Assembly: GCA_020721965.1 (NCBI GenBank)
Contig: DYLS01000049.1
Span: forward strand, 1 to 32,287
Length of the DNA: 32,287 nt
Reading direction: 5' to 3'
Source of the DNA: Blastopirellula marina
GTDB lineage: Bacteria; Planctomycetota; Planctomycetia; Pirellulales; Thermoguttaceae
The notes beneath the pieces are model-generated. The model worked only from the letters and a program-made list of their open reading frames with translations, was not told the origin of the DNA and searched no databases. Made by a program: the position numbers and the translations under genes. Of the stretch, positions 7,892 to 16,028 are shown piece after piece. The stretch's first letter is position 1. The number at the start of each line of letters is the position of its first letter.

Positions 7892-8578
7892 ATGGCCTCG
7901 GAACTGCGCTGGCTGGGGCACGGCTCATGGCAGATTCGTACGAAGGCGGCGAACCTGGTGCTGGACCCTTTTCTCGACGACTCGCCCGTCGCGCCCGTCA
8001 AGTCCAGCGAATTGCCGGCCGATTACATCTTGGTTTCTCACGGCCATTTCGATCATATCGCGGACGTGGAAAAAATCGCCAAGCGGACGGGGGCCACCGT
8101 AATCGCCAATTTCGAGATCTGCCAGTGGCTATCCGCAAAAGGAGTGGGAAAGACCCACGCCATGAACATTGGCGGCGGCTACAACTTCCCATTCGGCCGA
8201 GTTTATCAAACCATTGCTCACCACACTTCCATGCTGCCGGACGGGGCCAACGGTGGCCAGCCCTGCGGTTACCTGCTGTCCTTGCCCGAGGGCAATGTGT
8301 ACTTTGCGTGCGATACCGGCCTATTTAGGGATATGCAGCTCATCGGCGACCGCGGTCTGGCATTGGCCGCGCTGCCCATCGGCGACAACTTCACGATGGG
8401 ACCCGACGACGCCCTGGAAGTGGTCCGCTTGCTGCGTCCCAAACGCGTGATTCCGGTACACGCGAACACTTGGCCGTTGATTGCGCAAGACCCGCACGCT
8501 TGGGCCGAACGCGTCCGCCAGCAAGGCATCTCCAAACCGATCGTGCTGGAGCCAGGCGGCAGTTTCGTGCTCGATTAG
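7892..8578 (+). CDS. UPF0173 metal-dependent hydrolase
   Basis: 228 residues, metallo-beta-lactamase fold, of the UPF0173 (YtkL-like) group. The HxHxDH zinc motif is SHGHFDH (H50, H52, D54, H55). A later histidine in the AHHTS segment and the D in FACDTGLF complete a typical metal site, and the C-terminal PVHANTWP fits the conserved histidine of this family. Start choice: GAGGAGG at 7879-7885 is six bases from ATG 7892 but abuts ATG 7886 and lies downstream of ATG 7844, so 7892 is the likely start. Physiological substrate is unknown for the family. Confidence 0.9.
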   Translation: MASELRWLGHGSWQIRTKAANLVLDPFLDDSPVAPVKSSELPADYILVSHGHFDHIADVEKIAKRTGATVIANFEICQWLSAKGVGKTHAMNIGGGYNFPFGRVYQTIAHHTSMLPDGANGGQPCGYLLSLPEGNVYFACDTGLFRDMQLIGDRGLALAALPIGDNFTMGPDDALEVVRLLRPKRVIPVHANTWPLIAQDPHAWAERVRQQGISKPIVLEPGGSFVLD

Positions 8579-8646
8579 TCATTTACCACCTTCGCTCATG
8601 CCGCACGCCACACCGCCACGGCATCCGCAAACCAATCACAGGTGCT

Positions 8647-8757
8647 GCCACGACAACGTAGGGTTGCTTGCTTGACTCAACTCTTGCATCGATGGCAAAT
8701 AACACCCCGCAACATATGCTGGGCACGCAAGGCAATCACGCCGACTTTGCGCTGTAG
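8647..8757 (+). repeat. Dispersed intergenic element, copy B
   Basis: 111 bp between two convergent genes. The core TATGCTGGGCAC is at 8715-8726 and the right end TTTGCGCTGTAG finishes at 8757. That is only two bases before the stop codon (8762-8760) of the Rieske gene on the other strand. The left end is degenerate (CACGACAACGTA in place of CTACAGCGCA). Confidence 0.8.
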
Positions 8758-8759
8758 TC

Positions 8760-9179
8760 CTAGACCGACGGGCATCCCCTATCGGGTTGCACCGTTGCAT
8801 CGCACTCACAGCGGCCATCTCCAGAGAGCGGCTCCTCCCGCGGCAAGGCCACCTGAATCTCGCCGTTCACCACGCGAACTTCATAGAGCTGGGCGCGCAA
8901 GCCGGGCACGTCTTGGCAACCTCCGTCCTGAAGCCGGAATGCCCACATGTGGCGCGGGCAAATGATCATCCCCTCCCATAATTGGCCGGCGCTGAGCGAA
9001 TCGCCCATGTGAGGACAAAGGTCGTTCATCGCATATACCTGGCCATTCACCCGAAACAGCGCGATGTCGTGGCCCGCCATCTGCACCAATCGACTCGCCC
9101 CTTCGGGCAACTCCTCCAGACTTGCCACCCGGATAAACCGTCTTGCGGAGTTGTCTTGCGAGTCCATATCGTGCACCAT
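8760..9179 (-). CDS. Rieske [2Fe-2S] ferredoxin
   Basis: A 139-residue soluble single-domain Rieske protein. The cluster ligands are visible as C55-P-H57 and C74-P-R-H77, separated by 16 residues, with the flanking loops typical of bacterial ferredoxin components and NirD-like proteins (NDLCPHMGDSL, ICPRHMWAF). Such proteins carry electrons to oxygenases or reductases, but no oxygenase or reductase gene is adjacent, so the partner is unknown. The last 20 or so residues (CECDATVQPDRGCPSV) are unlike the family and lie next to the dispersed element. Start is either ATG 9179 or the in-frame ATG 9167; no clear Shine-Dalgarno decides. Confidence 0.88.
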   Translation of the reverse strand: MVHDMDSQDNSARRFIRVASLEELPEGASRLVQMAGHDIALFRVNGQVYAMNDLCPHMGDSLSAGQLWEGMIICPRHMWAFRLQDGGCQDVPGLRAQLYEVRVVNGEIQVALPREEPLSGDGRCECDATVQPDRGCPSV

Positions 9180-9503
9180 GATTCTGAAGGTGGAAGTGGC
9201 GGAATCCCAAACGCTAAAACCCCATAATTGGGCATTTCGTGCTACAGCGCAAAGTTGTTCGCTTGGCTGAACGTCTTGTGGTGATGGGACATATCGCTTC
9301 GCAATCTATGCTGGGCACATCGTACCATCAGGCGGGCTATGCGCTGTAGAACTTGCCGTGGCCCCCATCGACGCCCCCGGGCACGTCCACAACCGACATT
9401 TGCCGAATGTCCACCCGATCACTGGCCAGAGCCACATGAGGATGCCTGATTCCTGAATCCTATTTTACGGCAATCGATACCAAGGGCAAAAGGAAACGCC
9501 GCC
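9180..9503. other. Divergent intergenic region carrying copy C
   Basis: 324 bases between the divergent Rieske and aldolase genes. Copy C of the dispersed element fills the middle third. I see no gene, and no promoter that I would call, in the remainder. Confidence 0.5.
9242..9349 (+). repeat. Dispersed intergenic element, copy C (best-preserved ends)
   Basis: 108 bp with perfect 10-bp inverted ends CTACAGCGCA (9242-9251) and TGCGCTGTAG (9340-9349). The match continues inward for 12 of 13 positions. The core TATGCTGGGCAC is at 9307-9318. The left-half motif GTTGTTCGCTTGGCT is shared with copies A and B. No target-site duplication is evident. Confidence 0.85.
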
Positions 9504-10292
9504 GTGCTCACGAACCCGTTGAAAGAGAAGCTGCGTCGAGGGCTGCCGACATTCGGAACCTGGTTGTCACTCGGCAACGAACGTGTCGCCAGGATTTTGG
9601 CAAGACACCGTTTCGACTGGCTGACGGTCGATCTGGAACATAGTCCTGTGGACTGGCAGACCGCAGGTGCGATTGTCGGGTGGATTGCCGAGGCGGGCTG
9701 CGTTCCCCTCGTTCGTGTCCCTGGCAATGATCCCATATCCATCAAACGATCGCTCGACCTCGGGGCGTTCGGCCTGGCGATCCCCATGGTGAACACGCCG
9801 CAAGAGGCCGCTGCTGCCGTTCGGGCAGCCAAATATCCGCCGGTCGGCGACCGGAGTGCCGGAAACGGGATGCAAACGCTCACCTTCAAGGTCGGCTTCG
9901 AGCAGTACCTCAGCCAGGCGAATGAAGCGGTTTTCATCGCCGCTCAAATTGAAAGCGCGCTGGCCGTAAAAAACGCCACAGCCATTGCGTCGGTCGCCGG
10001 TATCGATGCCCTTTTCGTCGGGCCGAACGATTTGCGACTGCGGTTGGAGGCTTCGCCAGCGACGGAGCCACCGACAGAGGCAGCGACTTTGGACGCTGCT
10101 ATCCGCGCTGTTGTAAAAGCGGCAAGAGAGGCTGGTCGCGCGTCGGGCATCCACGCAGCCAACCCCCAAGAGGCTCGCCGGTACGCCGAATACGGCATGA
10201 CCTTCATCGCAATAGGAAGTGATTCGGCCATGCTGGAAACCCAAGCCGACCACTGGCTACGGGCCGTCCGCCAATTCGAGGATCAGGGTTGA
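9504..10292 (+). CDS. HpcH/HpaI-family class II aldolase
   Basis: 262 residues. The family performs metal-dependent retro-aldol cleavage of 2-keto-3-deoxy or 4-hydroxy-2-keto acids, releasing pyruvate plus an aldehyde. The start is GTG 9504 with AAGGA about eleven bases upstream. Residues align with E. coli HpaI at a constant offset of one: His46 (DLEHS), Arg71 (VRVPGND), Glu150 (AQIES) and Asp176 (VGPNDL), i.e. the base, the substrate-binding arginine and the two metal ligands. GAFGLAIPMVNTPQEA (88-103) is the other family hallmark. The usual RG in the PPxGxRG loop is altered to DRSAGN, so substrate preference may differ. No neighbouring catabolic genes point to a pathway. Confidence 0.92.
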   Translation: MLTNPLKEKLRRGLPTFGTWLSLGNERVARILARHRFDWLTVDLEHSPVDWQTAGAIVGWIAEAGCVPLVRVPGNDPISIKRSLDLGAFGLAIPMVNTPQEAAAAVRAAKYPPVGDRSAGNGMQTLTFKVGFEQYLSQANEAVFIAAQIESALAVKNATAIASVAGIDALFVGPNDLRLRLEASPATEPPTEAATLDAAIRAVVKAAREAGRASGIHAANPQEARRYAEYGMTFIAIGSDSAMLETQADHWLRAVRQFEDQG

Positions 10293-10356
10293 GCGAGTTG
10301 CAGGGGCATCGCCAGACGGATCAGCAACCGGCAAATGCCCACCTTCGGGATTGGCT

Positions 10357-11361
10357 CTAGGCGGTGATCCCCCGCGTCAACACCATGAATGCTGTCTCCA
10401 AATTGATTTCCTCTTCGCGGAAGAGCGTCAAGCGGTAGCCTGCCTGCACCAGAATCGCCGCCAAATCGCTGTAATCGACATCGTTGGTCTTCAACGTCAC
10501 CCGCAACCGATCACCCTTGGCATCCAGCGATTCGATAGCGGGATGGCCCTCCAGAACGCGAGCCGCCCCGTCCAGATCGTCGCGAACGCCAATCCACAGA
10601 ACGAGCTTTTCCCGGACTCGGCGGAGCACTTCCTCAACCTCCGCGCACACAACCAGTTTGCCCAATTCGATCATCCCGACCTTGTTGCAAATGTCAGCTA
10701 GCTCCGGCAGGATGTGGCTGGATACCATGATCGTCTTTCCCATCTCCCGAAGCCGCTTCAAAAGGGCTCGGATCTCGATTCTGGCACGGGGATCCAATCC
10801 GCTGGCCGGCTCGTCCAAAATGAGGACCTGCGGATCGTGAAGCAACACGCGAGCCAAACCAAGACGCTGGGTCATACCGCGGGAAAGACTGGTGACGAAC
10901 GCATCGCGCTTGTACCCCAGGTCTACCAGCGCCAGCATCTCTTCGCAGACCTGGCGACGCCGTGGCCCGTGGATACGGTAGGCGGAGGCGAAAAACTCGA
11001 GGTATTCGATGACCTTCATGTCGTCGTAGACCCCGAAGAAGTCGGGCATGTAACCGATCAACTTGCGAATTTCCTTGGGCTGCGTGTAGATCGAGCAATT
11101 GCAAACGTAGGCCTCGCCCCAGGTCGGCTGAAGAAGGGTCGCCAGCATCCGCATGGTCGTGGTCTTGCCCGATCCATTTGGACCGATAAACCCGAAGAGG
11201 TCGCCCTGCCGCAGCTCGAGCGTCAGCCGATCGACGGCTCGTTTCTCGCCGTAGATTTTTGTCAGATCATCGGTCTTCACCACCACCGGTCGGGCAACAC
11301 TCTCTTGGGAAGCGATGGAAATGGCCGGTGCAGCCGTTGGTTCAACAGGAGAAAGGCTCAT
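10357..11361 (-). CDS. ABC transporter ATP-binding protein, GldA-like
   Basis: 334 residues. It would power an ABC-2-type membrane complex from the cytoplasmic face. Visible are Walker A GPNGSGKT (60-67), signature LSRGM (159-163), Walker B VLILDEP (179-185), the D-loop SGLD and the switch histidine (H216, SSH). The Q-loop position in GYMPDFFGVYDDM is Asp rather than Gln, a substitution type also found in GldA-like exporters. Residues from about 230 form a C-terminal regulatory domain usual in ABC-2 ATPases. It follows the 774-residue membrane protein gene by 72 bases on the same strand, so the two are probably co-transcribed. No separate ABC-2 permease is present in the window. Confidence 0.92.
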   Translation of the reverse strand: MSLSPVEPTAAPAISIASQESVARPVVVKTDDLTKIYGEKRAVDRLTLELRQGDLFGFIGPNGSGKTTTMRMLATLLQPTWGEAYVCNCSIYTQPKEIRKLIGYMPDFFGVYDDMKVIEYLEFFASAYRIHGPRRRQVCEEMLALVDLGYKRDAFVTSLSRGMTQRLGLARVLLHDPQVLILDEPASGLDPRARIEIRALLKRLREMGKTIMVSSHILPELADICNKVGMIELGKLVVCAEVEEVLRRVREKLVLWIGVRDDLDGAARVLEGHPAIESLDAKGDRLRVTLKTNDVDYSDLAAILVQAGYRLTLFREEEINLETAFMVLTRGITA

Positions 11362-11433
11362 GGAATTAAAGACCTACCTCTTGGAAAGACTCGATGATAT
11401 TGCAGATCGGGAGGCATCGGCCGGTTGCGCGAG

Positions 11434-13758
11434 CTACTCTGCCGGAGGGGCCAATTGATTCGTCTCCGCTCCGCTCTCCGCTCCTTCGACGGGACACACC
11501 GCACGCACGTACAAGACTGATCGATACCGTGGTCGTTTCCCAAGGGCCTGCTCACCCGGCTTCACGGCGATCGTCCCTGTGCCAGCGTCGGTATCGGCCC
11601 GGGCAAGGAGAATGGCTCGGCCGTTTTCCAGCCAATCCGTACCATCCAACCCGGCATACTGGGCATTCCACAATTTTACGTAACCTTCGCCCCCCGCCGC
11701 CCGGTACAGCAACATCATCCGCAGGATGTACCAAACGTCTCGGCTCGATCGGTCGTACGGAGCCGTCACTTGCCGGGCCTGCTGCTGAACTCCTTCGCCG
11801 ATGGTTTCCACGCGACGACCATTGAGCCAGGACCGCAGTTCTCGGCGGTCTTCTGCGATTTGAGGCCGCCACGCAGCCCCTGGCTCTAGCCGTCCCACGA
11901 AGTAGACCCAACCCCGATAGATCATGACCGCACCGTCCAAGGCAAAGGGGAATTGATTCGTCACGGAGCCATCTAAAAGCCCTTGCTGGTCCGTAAGTCG
12001 CGATTGCAACAGCGGGCGATCCATTTTGCCGTCCACAACGGCGGAGACAGCACGAGTGGCTTTTGCGGCCACGGGCAACCCTTCCAGCCGGGCTGACGGA
12101 CCACCAAAGTGAATTGTGTATTTCCCCGCTACGTCCCCGACACCGAGCCTGGCTCCCTCCATGCCGCCCAGCCCTCCCCCGGGCGATGCAAACCAGCCCA
12201 CCGAGGCAGCGGTGACTCGCAAACCCAAGGCGTCCCCGTGGCTCGGCTCAGGAAATACATCAAAGACTTCCGGCTGAGACGAAAAGAGATTTGCCCAGGT
12301 GATGCCGCGAGCTCGCTCGTTTTCGACGTCGAGGTCGATCAAGCCGACCTCGTTCACCAGGACTCCCCTTCCCTTCCACGCCTCCGCCAGTTGCCAAGCA
12401 AAGATACAGACGACGACCACGATCAGGGGGAACGTGAGCCAAGTCCAACGTCGATCAGGAAAATACCTACCAAGGACCAAGTAATCCAAAGGCCCCACTA
12501 ACAGGAAATACACCCCCATGAGGATCGCCACGGTAGAGAAAGGGATGAATACTACCCCCGGGAATTCCTCCAGCGCCGCGCGCAGTTGCCCCGACAGGTC
12601 GTTGAAGCCATGATGCATCAACGTCCGCCGTTCGAGGCCCTGCTCCCCGGGTGACTCCCCGCAGTCGAGCAATCGTTCCAATAGCCGGTCTTTCTGCGTC
12701 CAGTCGCGAATGGCCCGATGCGATAAGTCCACCGTACACAAGATGACCGTCCCGAATCCGTACTGGCGACGGAAGATCAGAGGGATGTTTCCTTCCTTCG
12801 CCAGGACCCTGCCACGAAAGCCCGGCGACTGAACCGCCTTCAGATACGACTCACCGCGGCGAATCACGATCGGCCGAGGACTTTCTGCATAACTCTCCAG
12901 GGCCGACGTTTTGCGTAGTTGGACGCTCCCCTGGATCCCGTCGGGCAAGGCCCAATTCAAGGGTCCGCCTTGTCGGAAAAGCTCCGCCGCCGCTTCATCG
13001 ACGCTTAATATTAGACGCCCACCGGAGGCAACCCAATCGCGTAAGCCCTCGCACGCCTCGTCCGCTGCACGCAATTTCTCTATGAACCGCGAATCCGAGC
13101 CGGTCGTGAGCACGACGGCGGAAATCATCTGGTAGGCGTCGCCGCTTTCCGGTAGCAGGGCCGGATCCGCAACACTCAACCAGCGAATGCTGGTCGCAGA
13201 GCCGCCCTCACGGTTTTCCGCAATCGGCGTCGGCCCGATCTGGACAACGATAAGCTGTTCGAACGGCGTACCCTTCCCTCCCCCCGGCGACGAACCGCCT
13301 GGACTGAGGATAGAGCGGAGATTCCTCCCATCGGCCAGTCTCCACTCAACGATCACGTCTCCCTCGGATCGGCCTAACCGCACCAACGCCTCCACGGTTC
13401 GAACCTCGTTCCAACCCACGTCCACTCGGTCGAAAGGATACGCGCAAAGGGTGCCTTCGCTGTCCGTGGCCATCAGAACCAAGTCGCCGGATGCGCCACT
13501 CGTCCCACCGCTGAGTGCGACTTGAACCGGGAGCCACAGCCCCGGCTTGACAACTCCCCCCCAGATCAAGTGAACGGATTCGATCCGCGGATCGGCCCTC
13601 CCAGCCTCGGCCTGCTGCAAACTGGCATGCTCTTTCCCTATTTCGCCAGGGGAAGACGACGCTATCGCTCCAGCATGAGCCAACACCACCTGGAGCGAGA
13701 TAGGCATCGCCACAGCAAGAACGAAAAGAATAGTAAGACAGCTTCGAGGAAACTTCAC
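11434..13758 (-). CDS. Membrane protein with GldG-like periplasmic part
   Basis: 774 residues, not assigned to a named family. A signal peptide or anchor occupies about 7-28. A periplasmic region to about 400 contains a Rossmann-like, glutamine-amidotransferase-like segment (about 205-345, including VVLTTGSDS, LRDWVASGGRLILSVDE, FGTVILCTVDLS). This resembles the auxiliary domain of GldG-type ABC partners. Two membrane spans follow (about 402-422 and 440-458), separated by LDYLVLGRYFPDRR, then a second soluble domain to the C-terminus with beta-rich character. The gene leads a two-gene unit with the ABC ATPase. An extended -10 promoter lies about 55 bases upstream. The GldG comparison is inference from layout. 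Its role may be in envelope or exopolysaccharide-linked export. Confidence 0.8.
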   Translation of the reverse strand: MKFPRSCLTILFVLAVAMPISLQVVLAHAGAIASSSPGEIGKEHASLQQAEAGRADPRIESVHLIWGGVVKPGLWLPVQVALSGGTSGASGDLVLMATDSEGTLCAYPFDRVDVGWNEVRTVEALVRLGRSEGDVIVEWRLADGRNLRSILSPGGSSPGGGKGTPFEQLIVVQIGPTPIAENREGGSATSIRWLSVADPALLPESGDAYQMISAVVLTTGSDSRFIEKLRAADEACEGLRDWVASGGRLILSVDEAAAELFRQGGPLNWALPDGIQGSVQLRKTSALESYAESPRPIVIRRGESYLKAVQSPGFRGRVLAKEGNIPLIFRRQYGFGTVILCTVDLSHRAIRDWTQKDRLLERLLDCGESPGEQGLERRTLMHHGFNDLSGQLRAALEEFPGVVFIPFSTVAILMGVYFLLVGPLDYLVLGRYFPDRRWTWLTFPLIVVVVCIFAWQLAEAWKGRGVLVNEVGLIDLDVENERARGITWANLFSSQPEVFDVFPEPSHGDALGLRVTAASVGWFASPGGGLGGMEGARLGVGDVAGKYTIHFGGPSARLEGLPVAAKATRAVSAVVDGKMDRPLLQSRLTDQQGLLDGSVTNQFPFALDGAVMIYRGWVYFVGRLEPGAAWRPQIAEDRRELRSWLNGRRVETIGEGVQQQARQVTAPYDRSSRDVWYILRMMLLYRAAGGEGYVKLWNAQYAGLDGTDWLENGRAILLARADTDAGTGTIAVKPGEQALGKRPRYRSVLYVRAVCPVEGAESGAETNQLAPPAE

Positions 13759-13812
13759 GTGCGAAATGCCTAGTTAAATTCAAATAATCTGAGGCAATAC
13801 CCCCTCTACAGT

Positions 13813-13821
13813 ATTATAACA
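13813..13821 (-). promoter_or_regulatory. Extended -10 promoter of the ABC operon
   Basis: Read on the minus strand the bases are TGTTATAAT, a perfect TGn plus TATAAT extended -10 element. It lies about 55 bases upstream of the 13758 start codon. No good -35 hexamer stands 16-18 bases further up, which fits an extended -10 promoter. The start of transcription would be near 13806. Confidence 0.6.
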
Positions 13822-13905
13822 CGTCGCATCAAAAGTCGCCTCAGGGGCAACCATCGAAACCGTTGCGAGCATACCCCACAAAAGGTGATGCAGCCCCAAG
13901 GCTAC

Positions 13906-13943
13906 GGTATATGTGGTATACCGATATGCGGTACATGCAGTAC
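13906..13943. promoter_or_regulatory. Cluster of GGTAT/GTAC palindromic half-sites
   Basis: Overlapping inverted repeats: GGTAT (13906-13910) with ATACC (13918-13922), TACCG (13919-13923) with CGGTA (13929-13933), and GTAC (13931-13934) with GTAC (13940-13943). They lie about 100-137 bases upstream of the presumed transcription start of the ABC operon. This may be an operator or activator site. No factor is identified. Confidence 0.35.
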
Positions 13944-14033
13944 GCACACGCCGCTCGACAGTTCACGGCTTACCCATTTTAACAATCGTGATGTGACAGA
14001 GAACGGCCCGGACGAGTCATGCTATCGCAGACG

Positions 14034-14399
14034 CTACGGTTTACCACTGTTGGGGCACACGCAAATGAATTGCCCGCACCCGGGGCAACCGCATCCGTAT
14101 TTCTTCCGCAGGGCCTGCGTCAGGTCGATTTGGGCCACATTGGCTATGGTCGTCAGCCAAGCGATGACATCCGCGAACTCCGCCTCGCGCTCTTCCTGTG
14201 ACCCGCTCCTGAGTGCGGCGGCCAGCTCTCCGACCTCCTCCATCAGCCACATGAACGTGCCGTCAATGCCCCGCGCCACATCCTTTTCGTAGTACATCCG
14301 GTATATCAAAGTCTGAAAATCGGCGAAGCTGATCGACGCGAGTCTTGAATCGGCAGAATCGCGAGCGCTCTCGTTCGGCACAGATTCCCGCTCTTTCAT
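14034..14399 (-). CDS. MazG-like nucleotide pyrophosphohydrolase
   Basis: 121 residues of the all-alpha NTP pyrophosphohydrolase (MazG) superfamily, which hydrolyse nucleoside triphosphates to monophosphates plus pyrophosphate and often clean damaged nucleotides. The metal motif EEVGE (54-58, EExxE) and EFAD (74-77, ExxD) are both intact. The C-terminus is cysteine-rich (C103, C105, C108, C113, C115) and probably binds zinc. The start ATG 14399 is chosen over 14474 because AGAGGA stands eight bases upstream and residues before it look non-homologous. It follows the HAD phosphatase gene by 93 bases on the same strand. Confidence 0.88.
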   Translation of the reverse strand: MKERESVPNESARDSADSRLASISFADFQTLIYRMYYEKDVARGIDGTFMWLMEEVGELAAALRSGSQEEREAEFADVIAWLTTIANVAQIDLTQALRKKYGCGCPGCGQFICVCPNSGKP

Positions 14400-14492
14400 G
14401 GTCGGATTCCTCTTTTCAATCGCTCCCACCATTCCCTGCCTGACATGCCATGCACGGACGCGGCTAGCTACCATGCCCCTCGTTTTGCGGGG

Positions 14493-15371
14493 TTAGCGTA
14501 CCTCAGAACGGCGTGCACCGCCCGGGAGGGGTCTTTCGCCCAACAGCCAGGCCACCACCTCCACCAACCCCTCTTGATCGTGGGTTGGCGCTACACAGTC
14601 GGCGGCATTCTTTACGCTCGGTAAAGCATTTCCCATAGCGATTCCCAGACCCGCCTCGCGAATCATCGGCAAATCGTTCACATCATCGCCCACAGCGCAC
14701 ACAGCGTCTAATGGCACCCCGAACAAAGCAGCAACTTTTTTCACCGCCGACCATTTGTCCACGCCGCATGGCGCAATTTCGCAAAAAAAGCCTTCGTAGC
14801 GCGGACTGCGCAGGACGTGCGTGACGTATTGCCCGGGGTACACATGCTGGATCGCGCGTTCCACCATCAGCATCTGCTCGCGATCCCCGATGGTAAATGC
14901 GGCAAAGACGTCCAGCGGAGACTCCTCATCCATTCGCTGCCAATACCTTTCGCAACCCGGGTTTGCGGCGAGATATTCCCGCAGATAGGCGTTGGGGATA
15001 TCGCTGGGGTCCAAATAGTAGTCGAAACCCTGGTCGAACGTGTCGGAAAGCAGTACCGTCTGGCATCCGTGCTTGCGTACTAGCAAAATGATTCGGCGAA
15101 GGGCCGGGAGGGGAAATTCCGCGCGAAACAGCGTTTGATGGTTGCGGGGGTTCTTGACCACGGACCCACTGGATGCGATGACCGGCACATCTAAACCCAT
15201 CGCTTCCACTAATGGCAGTGCGCGGCTGTATCTTCGCCCGGTTGCCAGAACCACTTGCAACCCCACCGCCCGAGCACGTCGAATCGCCTGACAAGTTGCT
15301 ACCGTCAGGTGATCCTCACTATTGACCAACGTGCCGTCGATATCTATAGCCAATAGTCGATATGGCAACAT
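14493..15371 (-). CDS. HAD-IIB (Cof-type) phosphatase
   Basis: 292 residues of the Cof/YbiV branch of haloacid-dehalogenase phosphatases. Motif I is DIDGTL with nucleophile D10 and acid/base D12, motif II lies in VVLATGR, the motif III lysine in GVDKWSAVKKV, and motif IV is GDDVNDLPMI. The large C2 cap between motifs II and III is complete. Members dephosphorylate sugar phosphates, pyridoxal phosphate or flavin mononucleotide, and substrate cannot be read from sequence. The gene heads a minus-strand pair with the mazG-like gene, so both may take part in metabolite clean-up (inference). Confidence 0.9.
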   Translation of the reverse strand: MLPYRLLAIDIDGTLVNSEDHLTVATCQAIRRARAVGLQVVLATGRRYSRALPLVEAMGLDVPVIASSGSVVKNPRNHQTLFRAEFPLPALRRIILLVRKHGCQTVLLSDTFDQGFDYYLDPSDIPNAYLREYLAANPGCERYWQRMDEESPLDVFAAFTIGDREQMLMVERAIQHVYPGQYVTHVLRSPRYEGFFCEIAPCGVDKWSAVKKVAALFGVPLDAVCAVGDDVNDLPMIREAGLGIAMGNALPSVKNAADCVAPTHDQEGLVEVVAWLLGERPLPGGARRSEVR

Positions 15372-15462
15372 AAGGTAGATAATGTAGGTGTGCTATTAAG
15401 TCGATCGATCCGGTTCGGCGAGGTGGTACGGGACTCTCGCATCGTATCACATAAAGACCGTG

Positions 15463-15519
15463 CCGTCACCTGGCATCGCGGCCACTCCCATGCAGACTTT
15501 CCCGGCACCTGGCATTGCG
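15463..15519. repeat. Direct repeat pair, 18 bp, period 39
   Basis: CCGTCACCTGGCATCGCG at 15463-15480 and CCGGCACCTGGCATTGCG at 15502-15519 match at 16 of 18 positions. Confidence 0.65.
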
Positions 15520-15591
15520 ATTCCGAAAGGTTGCGTTGCTCGCTCACGATACTGTGCGACTTCGCCTCGCAGCCCTAGTCCCCACGCACGG

Positions 15592-15686
15592 TACGATTCG
15601 CACGAGAATGAAGCTAGCCGGGGACCGCAGTGGGGGATGGGGAATTGCCGTCCCAATGCAAGATACGATTCGCACGGGAATGAAGC
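15592..15686. repeat. Direct repeat pair, 23 bp, period 72
   Basis: The 23 bases from 15592 (TACGATTCGCACGAGAATGA then AGC) recur at 15664-15686 with a single change. Weaker similarity extends some ten bases upstream of each unit, suggesting an older duplication of about 72 bp. Confidence 0.75.
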
Positions 15687-15732
15687 CCCGCTCGGCGACC
15701 GGGCACCGTCCCACCCCGCTGGCCGAGTCCCC

Positions 15733-15762
15733 TGATGTCGGCTAATGTCCGCTAATGTCGGC
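15733..15762. repeat. Three-unit 10-bp tandem repeat
   Basis: Units TGATGTCGGC, TAATGTCCGC and TAATGTCGGC follow each other without gaps. Confidence 0.7.
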
Positions 15763-16028
15763 CTCGCTCACCCAAAGGAGCGGCAGCCGCAGCCGGTAGC
15801 TTGCTAGCGAACCGTAAATCGCTTAGGCTGTGAAAGTTGGATACGAAAAGCCGCATGACATGGGGCGTCTGACGCTGGGGGCGGTTTATCCACAATAAAC
15901 CCAGCGCTATTTGCCGCCCAATAATCTGAAATCGCGAGTGTTGTTCGGACAAATTTATTGACACGCAAGAATCGGCCCCGCTCAGGCTTCCAAACCAAGA
16001 CAAGCATTCAAACCAAGAACCGAAACGT

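Larger units (their letters stand above)
13759..14033. other. Upstream region of the ABC operon
   Basis: 275 bases between the mazG-like gene and the membrane-protein gene, both on the minus strand. It holds an extended -10 promoter (13813-13821) and a cluster of short palindromes (13906-13943). No gene is visible. Confidence 0.5.
15372..16028. other. Gene-free, repeat-rich region
   Basis: 657 bases between the divergent HAD phosphatase and lipid-kinase genes. Three different direct-repeat sets lie here (15463-15519, 15592-15686, 15733-15762), plus a 7-bp inverted repeat GGTTTAT/ATAAACC at 15883-15901. A TTGACA hexamer (15958-15963) has no matching -10. Short open frames across it have no family resemblance. 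Confidence 0.5.

Noticed and set aside
15886-15894. Perfect DnaA box TTATCCACA, possible origin
   Set aside because: It is a single box with no AT-rich unwinding region, no further boxes nearby and no dnaA, dnaN or gyr genes. A single 9-mer is expected by chance; its embedding in a 7-bp palindrome is noted in the region entry.
15958-15986. Promoter for the lipid kinase with TTGACA at 15958
   Set aside because: The -10 position reads CTCAGG, which does not match.
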